NCBI GenBank assembly: GCA_023250205.1 | Contig: JAHFBE010000022.1 | Span: 1-36,456, forward strand | Direction of reading: 5' to 3' | Length of the DNA: 36,456 bases | Source: Candidatus Melainabacteria bacterium | GTDB taxonomy: Bacteria; Cyanobacteriota; Vampirovibrionia; 2-02-FULL-35-15 | Translations under genes and position numbers: made by a program | Shown here: in pieces, positions 1 through 7,834 of the stretch | How the letters are laid out: the number at the start of each line of letters is the position of its first letter | Numbering within the stretch: the first letter of the stretch is position 1 | Notes under the pieces: model-generated | Databases searched by the model: none | Seen by the model: only the letters and a program-made list of their open reading frames with translations | What the model was told of the DNA's origin: nothing

Positions 1-2635
1 TGGTTGTTTTAATACTTGCATTTGCAAGACGTTCGACAACTGCTCTTGCAGTATCAGGGTTACTTGAGGCATTTCTTATAAACCCAAGTAATAAAGGAAA
101 TATTCTCTTATCATCACTAGGAGGATCGGATGTATATCTTAGATCAATTAATTGTTGTACAGCGCTACTTACTTTGTTTTTGACAGCAGATTGAATACTT
201 TCTTTTGTACTTCTTGCTGCATCTGCGACACTATAGCTACTATAGGATTGATTATGTTCAATTTGTTCTAATTTAACTAATACAGATTGAACTTCCCTTG
301 CTAAAGGATTTTCTGAACAAATTTTACCTAAGGCATTAATGGCAGCAATTTTGACATCGTTATTGCCATGACTTAAGCCATGTCTTAGTAATGGTTCAAT
401 TGCAGCTAAGCCAAATTTTCCACAGGCTTCAGCTGCTTCTTTTGCTTTTGTAGGATCTGTATTCTTTAAAGATTCAAATATTATAGTTTGTTCAGTTGTT
501 GCTGGTATTGTTTTTGGCTGTATGGAAGGATCATTTTTAAGTATTTTAATAGATTGTTCAATTGTAAGATCGCTTGCTGCTTTTGCTGCTTTGGTTTGGA
601 CTTCGCCACTTGAACCATTTGCAAAATTTCTTAGCCTGTTTGCTATTTCTTGCACTCTTGAGCTATCTGGATTCTTATTACAAATTTCTACTAATGTATC
701 TATTGTTGCTAGTTTTACTTTGTCATCTGAGTGTGTTAAACCATTGCTTAGTAATGTATCAATAGCTGCAAGACCTAGGTTTCTACAGTCTTTAGCTGCT
801 TGTTTTGCTTTTTCTGGATCTGCATCTTTTAAGAGTTCAAGAGGATCTTTGGGTTCATTATCTGATATTGGTGAAGCTACAATAGGCTCGTTATCTGGTT
901 TTGGTGAACTGATAACAGGTTCATTATTATTTTGAGAATGTACAGGCTCTTCTTCTGGAAGTGACAGATCAAATTCACTGTCATTGTCTGCTGCTGGTGT
1001 TTGAGATATAGCGGAGTCATCATCAGCAACATCCAGATCTAATCCAACAACATCATCATCATTATTTAGAGCTGGAGAAGGTTTTGCAGGCTGAGGAGTT
1101 GGAGAGGATTGTACAGGCTGTGGTGTTGGAGAAGGTTTTGCAGGTTGAGGAGTTGGAGAGGAAGATTGTCCTGTTGATGATGAAGCTGATTTAGCAGGTT
1201 GTGGTGCTGGAGAGGAAGATTGTCCTGTTGGTGATGAAGCTGATTTAGCAGGCTGTGGTGCTGGAGAGGAAGATTGTCCTGTTGGTGATGAAGCTGATTT
1301 AGCAGGCTGTGGTGTTTTGCTTGTCTTAGATTTAGCAAAAAGTGAAGGGTTTGCTGTAACGATTTCGTTTATAGCAATATTAATGACTTTTCTTGATTTC
1401 CCATTTGCTTTCTTTTGGAGTTGCTTTAATACATTAACTACTTCAATGGTATCAGGATTTCCAGGGTTATTTACACAGAGCTGCCTTAAAGCTTTTAAAG
1501 CAGCAACTCTTACTTTGTTGCTTTGACTTTTCAATCCATGTTCTAAAATTGGATTAATTGCTTCGCTTGCATTAAATTTGCCAAGCAATTGAATTGTTGA
1601 TTCTTGTAGATCCTCATCGGTATTTCTTGCTAAAAATTTACAAAGTGAAGGAACTGTTTCTTTTTGCTTATTTGTATCAGTTATGTTTTTAAAACTATTT
1701 ATTATAATTTCACAAGTGTCCGGTTCTGATTCAACTTCAAGCCTGTTTGCTAAAGCTTTTATTATTTCAGTATCACTAGTTCTTTGTAGCAGAGTTGCCA
1801 GTGAAACGGTGACTGCTTGTCGAAGTCCTGTATTAGAATGGTTTATGTTTTCATCTTTTAAGAGAAGATCTTTTACCTGATCAGGTGAAAATCTGCTTAA
1901 TGTAAGAGCTATCCAGGATTTCTCTTCAATGGATTGAGTATTTTCAAAAAGATCTTTTAATGGCTTTAGTGCTTTAGATGCTTTCACTGGATCTTTTTCT
2001 GCAAGAAGTCCTATAGCTTGAATTGCTCCAATTCTGACAGAAGACTCAGGGTCAGATAAACAATTTATTAAATCAGTGATCACTCCAAAGGCACCGAGTT
2101 TACCTAATGAAACGGCTGATTGTGCTCTTACTTCTTTAGCGTCTGCCGGATCTACTAAAACATTTTTTAGTGGTGCAACAGCATCAATATTATTACTGTT
2201 ACCAAGTTCATGGGCAGCTAGTGTTCTGCTATTAAGATCATTATTATCTTTGCCTAAATTAATTAATTGTTGATTTATATCTTTATTAACATGTTTATTC
2301 TTTTCCATGGAGCCATCTCCATGAACATCTGGGTTTAAACGTGTAGCATAAAAATATATTGCACTTCCTGCAGATACTAGTGCTCCAAGGACTCCTGCAT
2401 GACCTAATTTACTTAAACCATCATTATCTGATCTGCCACCTAAAAAGTATAAAAGAAGAGCAGCAACAGAACTACCACCAAAAGCAACAAGTGACCACCA
2501 GGTTCCGGTATTGATTGTTTCACCAGTTCCAATTACATGATCTCTGACTTGATCTTCTGTAAGATCTTTACTAGAGCAACTGCTTGGGGTATAGGCCCAG
2601 CTTACTTTTCCATTATTTATTTGACATCCTGTCAT
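1..2635 (-). CDS. Membrane-anchored HEAT-repeat protein, 3' end outside window
   Basis: An uninterrupted minus-strand frame of 878 codons runs off the left edge. The start is ATG at 2635, because a TAA lies two codons upstream in frame. The N-terminus has two likely membrane helices (about residues 46-67 and 78-97). From about residue 110 on, helical repeats of HEAT type follow, with phrases such as LAAHEL, IAAINALGKI and a recurring Ala-Ala-x-x-Cys-Gly/Arg-x-hydrophobic-Gly pattern. About residues 437-545 form a Pro/Ser/Gln-rich, then acidic, linker made partly of a 54-bp tandem repeat; HEAT repeats resume after it. HEAT solenoids usually bind proteins, so a scaffold role at the membrane is inferred; no enzyme motif is visible. 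There is no clear ribosome binding site. Confidence 0.85.
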   Translation of the reverse strand, partial: MTGCQINNGKVSWAYTPSSCSSKDLTEDQVRDHVIGTGETINTGTWWSLVAFGGSSVAALLLYFLGGRSDNDGLSKLGHAGVLGALVSAGSAIYFYATRLNPDVHGDGSMEKNKHVNKDINQQLINLGKDNNDLNSRTLAAHELGNSNNIDAVAPLKNVLVDPADAKEVRAQSAVSLGKLGAFGVITDLINCLSDPESSVRIGAIQAIGLLAEKDPVKASKALKPLKDLFENTQSIEEKSWIALTLSRFSPDQVKDLLLKDENINHSNTGLRQAVTVSLATLLQRTSDTEIIKALANRLEVESEPDTCEIIINSFKNITDTNKQKETVPSLCKFLARNTDEDLQESTIQLLGKFNASEAINPILEHGLKSQSNKVRVAALKALRQLCVNNPGNPDTIEVVNVLKQLQKKANGKSRKVINIAINEIVTANPSLFAKSKTSKTPQPAKSASSPTGQSSSPAPQPAKSASSPTGQSSSPAPQPAKSASSSTGQSSSPTPQPAKPSPTPQPVQSSPTPQPAKPSPALNNDDDVVGLDLDVADDDSAISQTPAADNDSEFDLSLPEEEPVHSQNNNEPVISSPKPDNEPIVASPISDNEPKDPLELLKDADPEKAKQAAKDCRNLGLAAIDTLLSNGLTHSDDKVKLATIDTLVEICNKNPDSSRVQEIANRLRNFANGSSGEVQTKAAKAASDLTIEQSIKILKNDPSIQPKTIPATTEQTIIFESLKNTDPTKAKEAAEACGKFGLAAIEPLLRHGLSHGNNDVKIAAINALGKICSENPLAREVQSVLVKLEQIEHNQSYSSYSVADAARSTKESIQSAVKNKVSSAVQQLIDLRYTSDPPSDDKRIFPLLLGFIRNASSNPDTARAVVERLANASIKTT
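1155..1316 (-). repeat. 54-bp tandem repeat, three copies, coding a Pro/Ser linker
   Basis: Three head-to-tail units at 1155-1208, 1209-1262 and 1263-1316. Units two and three differ at one base; unit one differs from unit two at two bases. Each unit encodes 18 residues of the type PAKSASSPTGQSSSPAPQ within the HEAT-repeat protein. More diverged Pro/Gln-rich units continue towards 1085. Because 54 is a multiple of three, copy-number change would keep the frame. Confidence 0.95.
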
Positions 2636-3046
2636 AAGTTAGTAAATAAAAAAATACTTCTTGCTAGGATATACAAGAGGAAAAATACAAGAAACTTTAT
2701 ATGTATATATATGAAAATGAAAACAATTTTAACTTTAAAAGCTTTATTGATAAGGGTTTTGCTGAATCGTTAATCTTACTTTAACCTACTTTGAAAAACT
2801 GAGCTATTAAGGTAGTTGGTTGCTAAAAAAACAGCAAACCTAATATAAATATTTTTGCAATGGGGTGTGTAAAGTTTTCGAGGATTCACGTCATTGCGAG
2901 CCGAACAAAGTGAGGTGTGGCAATCCCAAACAATTTGCGCAAGTTACATCGGGATTGCTTCGTCACTGCGTTCCTCGCAATGACATATTATCCTCGAGTT
3001 TCTTACAGACCCTTTGCAATCAATTATTTTTTTTAATAATAAGTAA
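2636..3046. other. Intergenic spacer between HEAT gene and small ORF
   Basis: This 411-bp stretch is AT-rich. The only structure I can support is the palindromic repeat at 2878-2998. Short plus-strand frames here overlap the HEAT gene or the palindrome and lack ribosome binding sites, so I do not call them genes. The HEAT gene promoter should lie in 2640-2740, where several TTGTAT and AT-rich hexamers occur but no convincing pair stands out. Confidence 0.6.
2878..2998. repeat. Interspersed palindromic repeat (GTCATTGCGAG type)
   Basis: The arms gtcattgcgag (2890-2900) and ctcgcaatgac (2974-2984) are exact reverse complements. Inner arms caatccc (2921-2927) and gggattg (2951-2957) and outer arms near 2878-2884 and 2991-2998 extend the stem. 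This core is familiar as a dispersed palindrome in many bacterial genomes (established knowledge from memory). Its translation gives the usual spurious RHCE...RND peptide, which is not a gene. Confidence 0.85.
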
Positions 3047-3148
3047 TTAACCAAGTGAATTCATTCTTAAAGCCCATATAATAGCGGCCATTAAAAATAT
3101 AATTCCGTATAATCCAAAATAATCAAAATACTTCTTTACTAAATTCAT
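3047..3148 (-). CDS. Small single-pass membrane protein, 33 residues
   Basis: ATG at 3148 is preceded by AAGGA with about 7 nt spacing. The frame encodes a Lys/aromatic N-terminus (MNLVKKYFDYFGLYG), one hydrophobic helix (about residues 15-27) and a short positive tail ending in SLG, with stop at 3047. It is too short for homology by eye; size and shape resemble accessory subunits of membrane complexes, but that is only an analogy. A possible -10 (TATAGA, minus) lies near 3163-3168. The good ribosome binding site is the main support. Confidence 0.55.
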   Translation of the reverse strand: MNLVKKYFDYFGLYGIIFLMAAIIWALRMNSLG

Positions 3149-3304
3149 AATCTCGTCCTTGTTCTATATAAAGCAACCTTAACCAAAAATTTGATATTAG
3201 TTTTATACCCACTAATAAAATTCTTAATACAATGAATTGTGGAATAGTTATAATTCTGTCTAAATTTGAGGTTTATGAGTGAATTTAAGCTAGTATTTTA
3301 AGTT

Positions 3305-5035
3305 ATGTATTTTTCTAAAATGATTAACTCGGTAAAGCAAAAACCAGGATTATTCTTATGTGTTTTTTCCCTTTGTGTTTTATTCTTTCTAATACTTCCA
3401 CTAAATCTTTCAGTTATCTGTGCTAATGAAAATCAGGGATTTGCTTTTACATGGGGCGAAGCTCTTTTACGTTGGAAAGAGCTTGCTTGTGGGCGAGGAA
3501 TTTTGTTTGTGTTGTTATATTCACTAGTATTGAAGGTGTTTGGATTTAATTCATATTCAATAGTAGCTATTCATATTATTGAAACAGTTGTTTTATTTTT
3601 GATTGGTATTTTGATTTATCTTATAGTTAAACAAGCTCTTAGAAATGATCTTTATGGAGGACTTGCGGTTTTATTTTGGGTGATATTTGTATGTACTCCA
3701 ATTGGAATGTCTGATTTAATTGTTGAATTAGCATCTCACTATAATTTAAATGAAGAAAATCTTTGTGTCTTATTTTCATTATTTTCTTTGTTTTGCCTTT
3801 TAGTTTCTGGTTTATTTAATGCTGAGCAAAGTCTAATGCCCAGTATAAAGGAAAAGCTATTTTCTGCTTTTGCTGGTATTTTTGCTATTTGTTCTATGAT
3901 GTCAAAAGCAAATGGAGCAATATTATTGATTGCTACATTAATCTGGTTTTTATTGAACTTCTTTATAAGAAATGAATATTTTAAGTATGCAATTAAAAAA
4001 ACTCAATATTATTTCTTCGGACTACTAGGAAGTTTGCTCTTTTTTAATATTGTTTTATATGTTTTAAATGGAGATCTGTTGACTACATGGAGAGATTATT
4101 TTCTTCTCGGAAATTATACAAATGAACATTTAAATTCATGTAAGCTGCTTTTTGCTAACTTCTTTTACTTTATGACTAGACATACAAACTCTATTAGTAA
4201 CTTTATTTTATTTTTCTTCATCCTTCTGCTTTTATTATTTGGATTAATAAGAAATTTTGTGAAGAGGAATGATTTAAGTAATATTTCAAATTTTTGGCTG
4301 CTTATAAGTTTGTGGGGGATTGGAAATGTGTGTGCTATTGTTGCTCCAGGAACCTATCAGCCGTATTACTACCATTTGATTTGGTCTGTAGCTGCAATCC
4401 TCTTATCTTTTGGGTTGTATGAACTATTCTTGAAGTTCTCAGGTAAGAAAATATTTTTAGCATTAATTATTTTATTTGTAATAGTGTTCTTCTTTTGTAG
4501 AATTGGCGTAACTGTTCCGTCTCACTACAAATTAACTAAAGCTTTAAATGCTCTTAGCGTTTTTAAGCAGCCTCAGTCATTTCAGGATCCAGTTTTGCCT
4601 TATGTAGCAAAAACAAGTGTTAGACCTAGGATATTTCAATTAGCAGATTTGGTAAACAGATTATTGCCTGACAAAGACAGTACATTCTACATAGTAGATT
4701 TTTCTCAAAAAGGCTTCATTGCTTTTACTCCACTCTCTTATATCTATGCAAAAAGATATCCGCCTACATCTGTAGATGCTGGACTTTTAGGTGTGCCTAC
4801 TATTTTAAAAAGTAAACTAAAAATTTTACAAAGAGATCTCTCTCGCAGAAAACCAGAAATAATAATACTGTCTAAAACTATTTCATTGCAGCCGTGGCAG
4901 GTTCAGGATCTAACACCATTTGTGCAATGGTTAACTGGCGTGATTAAGGAAGAATATCGCTATGAAACTTATGTTAATTTGCTTATGAAAAATGATCAGC
5001 AAGAAACATTCTTTATTCTTAGAAAAATAAAATAA
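3305..5035 (+). CDS. Multipass membrane protein, GT-C glycosyltransferase-like
   Basis: The 576-residue product has a hydrophobic N-terminal anchor (about residues 15-37), roughly nine further membrane helices up to about residue 415, and a soluble C-terminal domain of about 160 residues. Layout and long hydrophobic runs resemble the GT-C membrane glycosyltransferases (ArnT/PMT type), which move sugars from polyprenyl carriers. I cannot point to a definite catalytic Asp/Glu pair, so the function stays a guess. A second Met at residue 6 is an alternative start; neither has a clear ribosome binding site. It converges with asd, with two bases between the stops. Confidence 0.7.
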   Translation: MYFSKMINSVKQKPGLFLCVFSLCVLFFLILPLNLSVICANENQGFAFTWGEALLRWKELACGRGILFVLLYSLVLKVFGFNSYSIVAIHIIETVVLFLIGILIYLIVKQALRNDLYGGLAVLFWVIFVCTPIGMSDLIVELASHYNLNEENLCVLFSLFSLFCLLVSGLFNAEQSLMPSIKEKLFSAFAGIFAICSMMSKANGAILLIATLIWFLLNFFIRNEYFKYAIKKTQYYFFGLLGSLLFFNIVLYVLNGDLLTTWRDYFLLGNYTNEHLNSCKLLFANFFYFMTRHTNSISNFILFFFILLLLLFGLIRNFVKRNDLSNISNFWLLISLWGIGNVCAIVAPGTYQPYYYHLIWSVAAILLSFGLYELFLKFSGKKIFLALIILFVIVFFFCRIGVTVPSHYKLTKALNALSVFKQPQSFQDPVLPYVAKTSVRPRIFQLADLVNRLLPDKDSTFYIVDFSQKGFIAFTPLSYIYAKRYPPTSVDAGLLGVPTILKSKLKILQRDLSRRKPEIIILSKTISLQPWQVQDLTPFVQWLTGVIKEEYRYETYVNLLMKNDQQETFFILRKIK

Positions 5036-5037
5036 GC

Positions 5038-6078
5038 CTATGAACTTTTACTTAAAAGTAATGAATCTTTAACTACCACTTCTGCAATTTTAACTGCATT
5101 TAATGCTGCACCTATAAGTAGATTGTCAGCTACAACCCATAAATTAAAGGTGCTTGGATTTGATTTATCTTCTCTAATTCTTCCTACAAAAACAGGATCA
5201 GTGCCAGCAATATCTATAGCCATTGGGTATTTTAAATTTGCAGGATCATCATATACTTGCAGCATGTCAGGATTAAAATCATTAAGTGCTTTTGTGATTT
5301 GTTCTTTTGTTACAGGTTTTGAAAGTTCTACATTTACGCTTTCGCTGTGTCCTATATAAACTGGTACGCGAACTGCAGTGCATGTAATTCTTAGATCTGG
5401 GATACCAAGGATTTTTCTGGACTCGTTTATAACCTTAATTTCTTCTTTGGTATATCCATCATCACTAAATACGTCGATATGAGGGATTACATTAAATGCA
5501 AATTTTCTGTTAGTTGTTTTTGAAGTATATGAGCCACTATTTAAATGTTGTTTTGATTGTTCATGCAACTCATCCATTGCAGCTTTTCCAGCCCCTGATA
5601 CACTCTGATAAGTGCTTACAATAACTCTTTTTAAACCTGCAAGTTCATGCAATGCTTTTAATGGTGGCATGAGCTGTGCAGTAGTACAGTTTGGATTTGC
5701 AATAATTCCTTTGTGTTTTTTAAGATCATGATTGTTTATTCCAGCTACTATAAGTGGAACACTAGGATCCATTCTGTATGCAGAACTGTTGTCTATAACA
5801 ACTGCTCCAGCCTTGACAGCAAAGGGGGCAAGCTCTTTGCTTATTGAACCACCAGCTGAAGCCAGAACAAGATCAATATCATTAAAGCTGTCCTTTGTAG
5901 CTTCTTCAACAATATAATCTTTTCCCTGAAACCTGACTTTTATTCCTGCAGATTTAGCTGATGCAAGTAGTTTTATGCTTGCAAAAGGAAAGCCCCTTCT
6001 TTCAATTATTTCAAGAAATTTGCGCCCTACATTGCCAGTGGCACCAAGGATTGCAATGTTTGGTTTGTTATTTACCAT
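5038..6078 (-). CDS. asd: Aspartate-semialdehyde dehydrogenase
   Basis: This enzyme reduces aspartyl phosphate to aspartate semialdehyde with NADPH, the branch point to lysine/diaminopimelate, threonine and methionine. The 346-residue length is normal. Residues 8-19 (AILGATGNVGRK) form the nucleotide-binding loop, catalytic Cys131 sits in NPNCTTAQ, and His244 in GHSESV is the expected acid/base. Its product feeds DapA, encoded just across on the other strand. The start ATG at 6078 has no Shine-Dalgarno; a CATAAT box ends 7 nt upstream, so the transcript may be leaderless. It is divergent from the SIMPL-dapA genes. Confidence 0.97.
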   Translation of the reverse strand: MVNNKPNIAILGATGNVGRKFLEIIERRGFPFASIKLLASAKSAGIKVRFQGKDYIVEEATKDSFNDIDLVLASAGGSISKELAPFAVKAGAVVIDNSSAYRMDPSVPLIVAGINNHDLKKHKGIIANPNCTTAQLMPPLKALHELAGLKRVIVSTYQSVSGAGKAAMDELHEQSKQHLNSGSYTSKTTNRKFAFNVIPHIDVFSDDGYTKEEIKVINESRKILGIPDLRITCTAVRVPVYIGHSESVNVELSKPVTKEQITKALNDFNPDMLQVYDDPANLKYPMAIDIAGTDPVFVGRIREDKSNPSTFNLWVVADNLLIGAALNAVKIAEVVVKDSLLLSKSS

Positions 6079-6085
6079 AAGACTT

Positions 6086-6091
6086 ATTATG
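6086..6091 (-). promoter_or_regulatory. Candidate -10 box for asd
   Basis: CATAAT on the minus strand with exactly 7 bases before the asd ATG. That would put transcription start at or beside the start codon. No good -35 is visible. Confidence 0.4.
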
Positions 6092-6099
6092 ATATCAGA

Positions 6100-6108
6100 T
6101 GATATAAT
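6100..6108 (+). promoter_or_regulatory. Extended -10 promoter for the SIMPL-dapA genes
   Basis: TGATATAAT combines the TGn extension with a perfect TATAAT at 6103-6108. The expected transcription start near 6115 leaves only about 7 nt before ATG 6122. The extension would offset the missing -35. Confidence 0.5.
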
Positions 6109-6121
6109 TCATCATGTAATT

Positions 6122-6829
6122 ATGAAACTAAAAACAATCTTAGTATTAATTCTTAATCTCTTACTAATTGCACCAGTGGTAAATGCTCAAACCACATGTG
6201 ATTTATGTGATTCTACGTTGCTTGTTACCGGACAGGGTGAAGTTACTGCAAAGCCGGATCAATCTACCATAGTGGTACAGGCTACAAGCAGAGGAAAGAC
6301 AGCGGGTGAGGCTGTTAGTACAAATGCTTTGCAAATGCAAAAACTAATTAATGCTTTAATTGCTACAGGTATTCTGGCAAGTGATATTCAAACTCAAAAT
6401 GTTAGTGTTTTTCCTGTTTATAAGGATAAAATAAATTCACAGAATGCCACAAACAATATAATTGCTTATGAAGCAACAAATAGTGTAATAGTAATTGTAA
6501 AAAAAGTTGATGATACTGGACGCATTATAGATTTGATATCAAGTACAGGTGATTATATAATTTCAGGAATTAATTTTAGTCTTGAAAATGATGAAAATGA
6601 AAAAGCTGATGCACTTGATGAAGCTGTAGCAGATGCCAGGCAAAAAGCAGAAGCTATTGCTTCTGCCGCAAGAACAAAAATAACAGGAATTAAAAAAATA
6701 AGTGCTGATAGTGGCTATGTCTCAAGCAAGACTTTTGATGCTGGTGCTGCACCATCTTCTACCCCGGTTCAACCAGGAGATCTTTCCGTCAACGCAAGTG
6801 TTTCTATAGAATATATTATTGAAAAGTAA
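6122..6829 (+). CDS. SIMPL domain (DUF541) exported protein
   Basis: The 235-residue product begins with a clear signal peptide (MKLKTILVLILNLLLIAPVVNA, cut expected near residue 22, before QTT). The rest matches the SIMPL/DUF541 family: LLVTGQGEVTAKPDQ, then a long central part and a C-terminal DARQKAEAIASAAR helix followed by VNASVSIEYII. Family members are periplasmic or secreted with poorly defined roles (oxidative stress, signalling). The frame stays open upstream to 5975, but that stretch overlaps asd in reverse and lacks a signal peptide at its start, so I chose ATG 6122. dapA starts 5 bp after the stop, implying one transcript. Confidence 0.88.
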   Translation: MKLKTILVLILNLLLIAPVVNAQTTCDLCDSTLLVTGQGEVTAKPDQSTIVVQATSRGKTAGEAVSTNALQMQKLINALIATGILASDIQTQNVSVFPVYKDKINSQNATNNIIAYEATNSVIVIVKKVDDTGRIIDLISSTGDYIISGINFSLENDENEKADALDEAVADARQKAEAIASAARTKITGIKKISADSGYVSSKTFDAGAAPSSTPVQPGDLSVNASVSIEYIIEK

Positions 6830-6834
6830 ACGAA

Positions 6835-7737
6835 ATGCAAAATCAATTTGGACAAGTAATTACAGCAATGGTCACACCATTTAAAAATGATCTTTCCATT
6901 GATTTTGAAGCTACAGAAAAGCTTGTTAACCATATTATTAAGACTGGAACGGATACTATCTGTGTAGCTGGAACTACAGGTGAAAGTCCTACATTAACTC
7001 ATGAGGAAGAAAGAGAGTTATGTAAGTTTGTTCAGAAGATAGCAAACAAAAAAGTGAAAATTATTTTAGGTACGGGTTCAAACTCTACAGCTACAGCTAT
7101 TGAATCGAATAAAGAAGCTGAAAAGCTAGGAGTAGATGGGGTGCTTTCAGTTGTGCCTTATTACAACAAACCAAATCAAACAGGACTTTTAGAACACTTT
7201 AGCCACATTGCTAAAAATACGGGTTTGCCCATAATTTTATACAACATTCCAGGACGTACAGGAATAAATATAGAACCTCAAACAGTATCTGAGCTAGTAG
7301 AAAAGCATAAAAATATTGTTGGTTATAAGGATGCTACTGGGAATCTTGAAAATACAAGTCAAGTTGTACAGCTTACCCCAAAAGATTTTCTTATGTATAG
7401 TGGGGATGATAGCCTTACTTTACCTATGTTATCGATAGGTGCAATAGGAGTTATAAGTGTAGCCAGTCATATTGTTGGTAATGAGATTAAAGATATGATA
7501 AATTGTTTCTTTGCAGGTAAAACAGATTTAGCAAGAGAGATTCATAATAAACTCTTTCCTTTATTTAAGGAGTTGTTTAAGGCACCAAATCCTACATGTA
7601 TAAAAGCAGCTTTGGAAATGAAAGGAATATGCAAATCAAATTTAAGACTTCCACTGGTAAAATTAAATGAAAAACAGTTAAATGAGTTAAAGCAGGTGTT
7701 GGATAAAGTTTGTCCAAAAGAATTAGCAACTAAGTAA
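6835..7737 (+). CDS. dapA: 4-hydroxy-tetrahydrodipicolinate synthase
   Basis: DapA condenses aspartate semialdehyde with pyruvate, the first committed step to diaminopimelate and lysine. The 300-residue (beta/alpha)8 protein shows all key residues: Schiff-base Lys165 in GYKDATG, Tyr136 in LYNIPGRTG, Thr47-Thr48 in GTTGE and Tyr109-Tyr110 in PYYNKP. It lies 5 bp behind the SIMPL gene with no evident Shine-Dalgarno, so translation is probably coupled or weakly initiated. Asd, which supplies the substrate, is divergent upstream, and RNase J follows after 97 bp. Confidence 0.98.
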   Translation: MQNQFGQVITAMVTPFKNDLSIDFEATEKLVNHIIKTGTDTICVAGTTGESPTLTHEEERELCKFVQKIANKKVKIILGTGSNSTATAIESNKEAEKLGVDGVLSVVPYYNKPNQTGLLEHFSHIAKNTGLPIILYNIPGRTGINIEPQTVSELVEKHKNIVGYKDATGNLENTSQVVQLTPKDFLMYSGDDSLTLPMLSIGAIGVISVASHIVGNEIKDMINCFFAGKTDLAREIHNKLFPLFKELFKAPNPTCIKAALEMKGICKSNLRLPLVKLNEKQLNELKQVLDKVCPKELATK

Positions 7738-7763
7738 AAAGTTTCAAAACCCGGAATGATTTA

Positions 7764-7781
7764 GATACATGAAAATGTATC
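7764..7781 (+). other. GAAA-capped hairpin between dapA and RNase J
   Basis: A 7-bp perfect stem gatacat/atgtatc closes a gaaa (GNRA) tetraloop; flanking ccgg on both sides could extend the fold. No T-run follows, so it is not an intrinsic terminator. It may be an RNA processing or stability element in the leader of the RNase gene, which would allow self-regulation (inference). Confidence 0.45.
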
Positions 7782-7834
7782 CCGGTAATGATGTGTGTGA
7801 TTGTTAAAGCAATCCAAAATAAGGAAGAAAACAA

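Noticed and set aside
522-935. Plus-strand open frame of 137 codons at the left end
   Set aside because: It lies antisense to the HEAT-repeat coding frame, whose repeats and composition are clearly protein-like; no ribosome binding site.
1066-1338. Minus-strand frame rich in His, Leu, Gln and Asn
   Set aside because: It is an out-of-frame reading of the 54-bp tandem repeat; the HEAT gene frame passes through the same DNA without a stop.
2865-3050. 61-codon plus-strand frame
   Set aside because: It is the spurious translation of the GTCATTGCGAG-type palindrome.
5975-6121. Upstream extension of the SIMPL gene
   Set aside because: It runs antisense through the start of asd and would bury the signal peptide; ATG 6122 is better.
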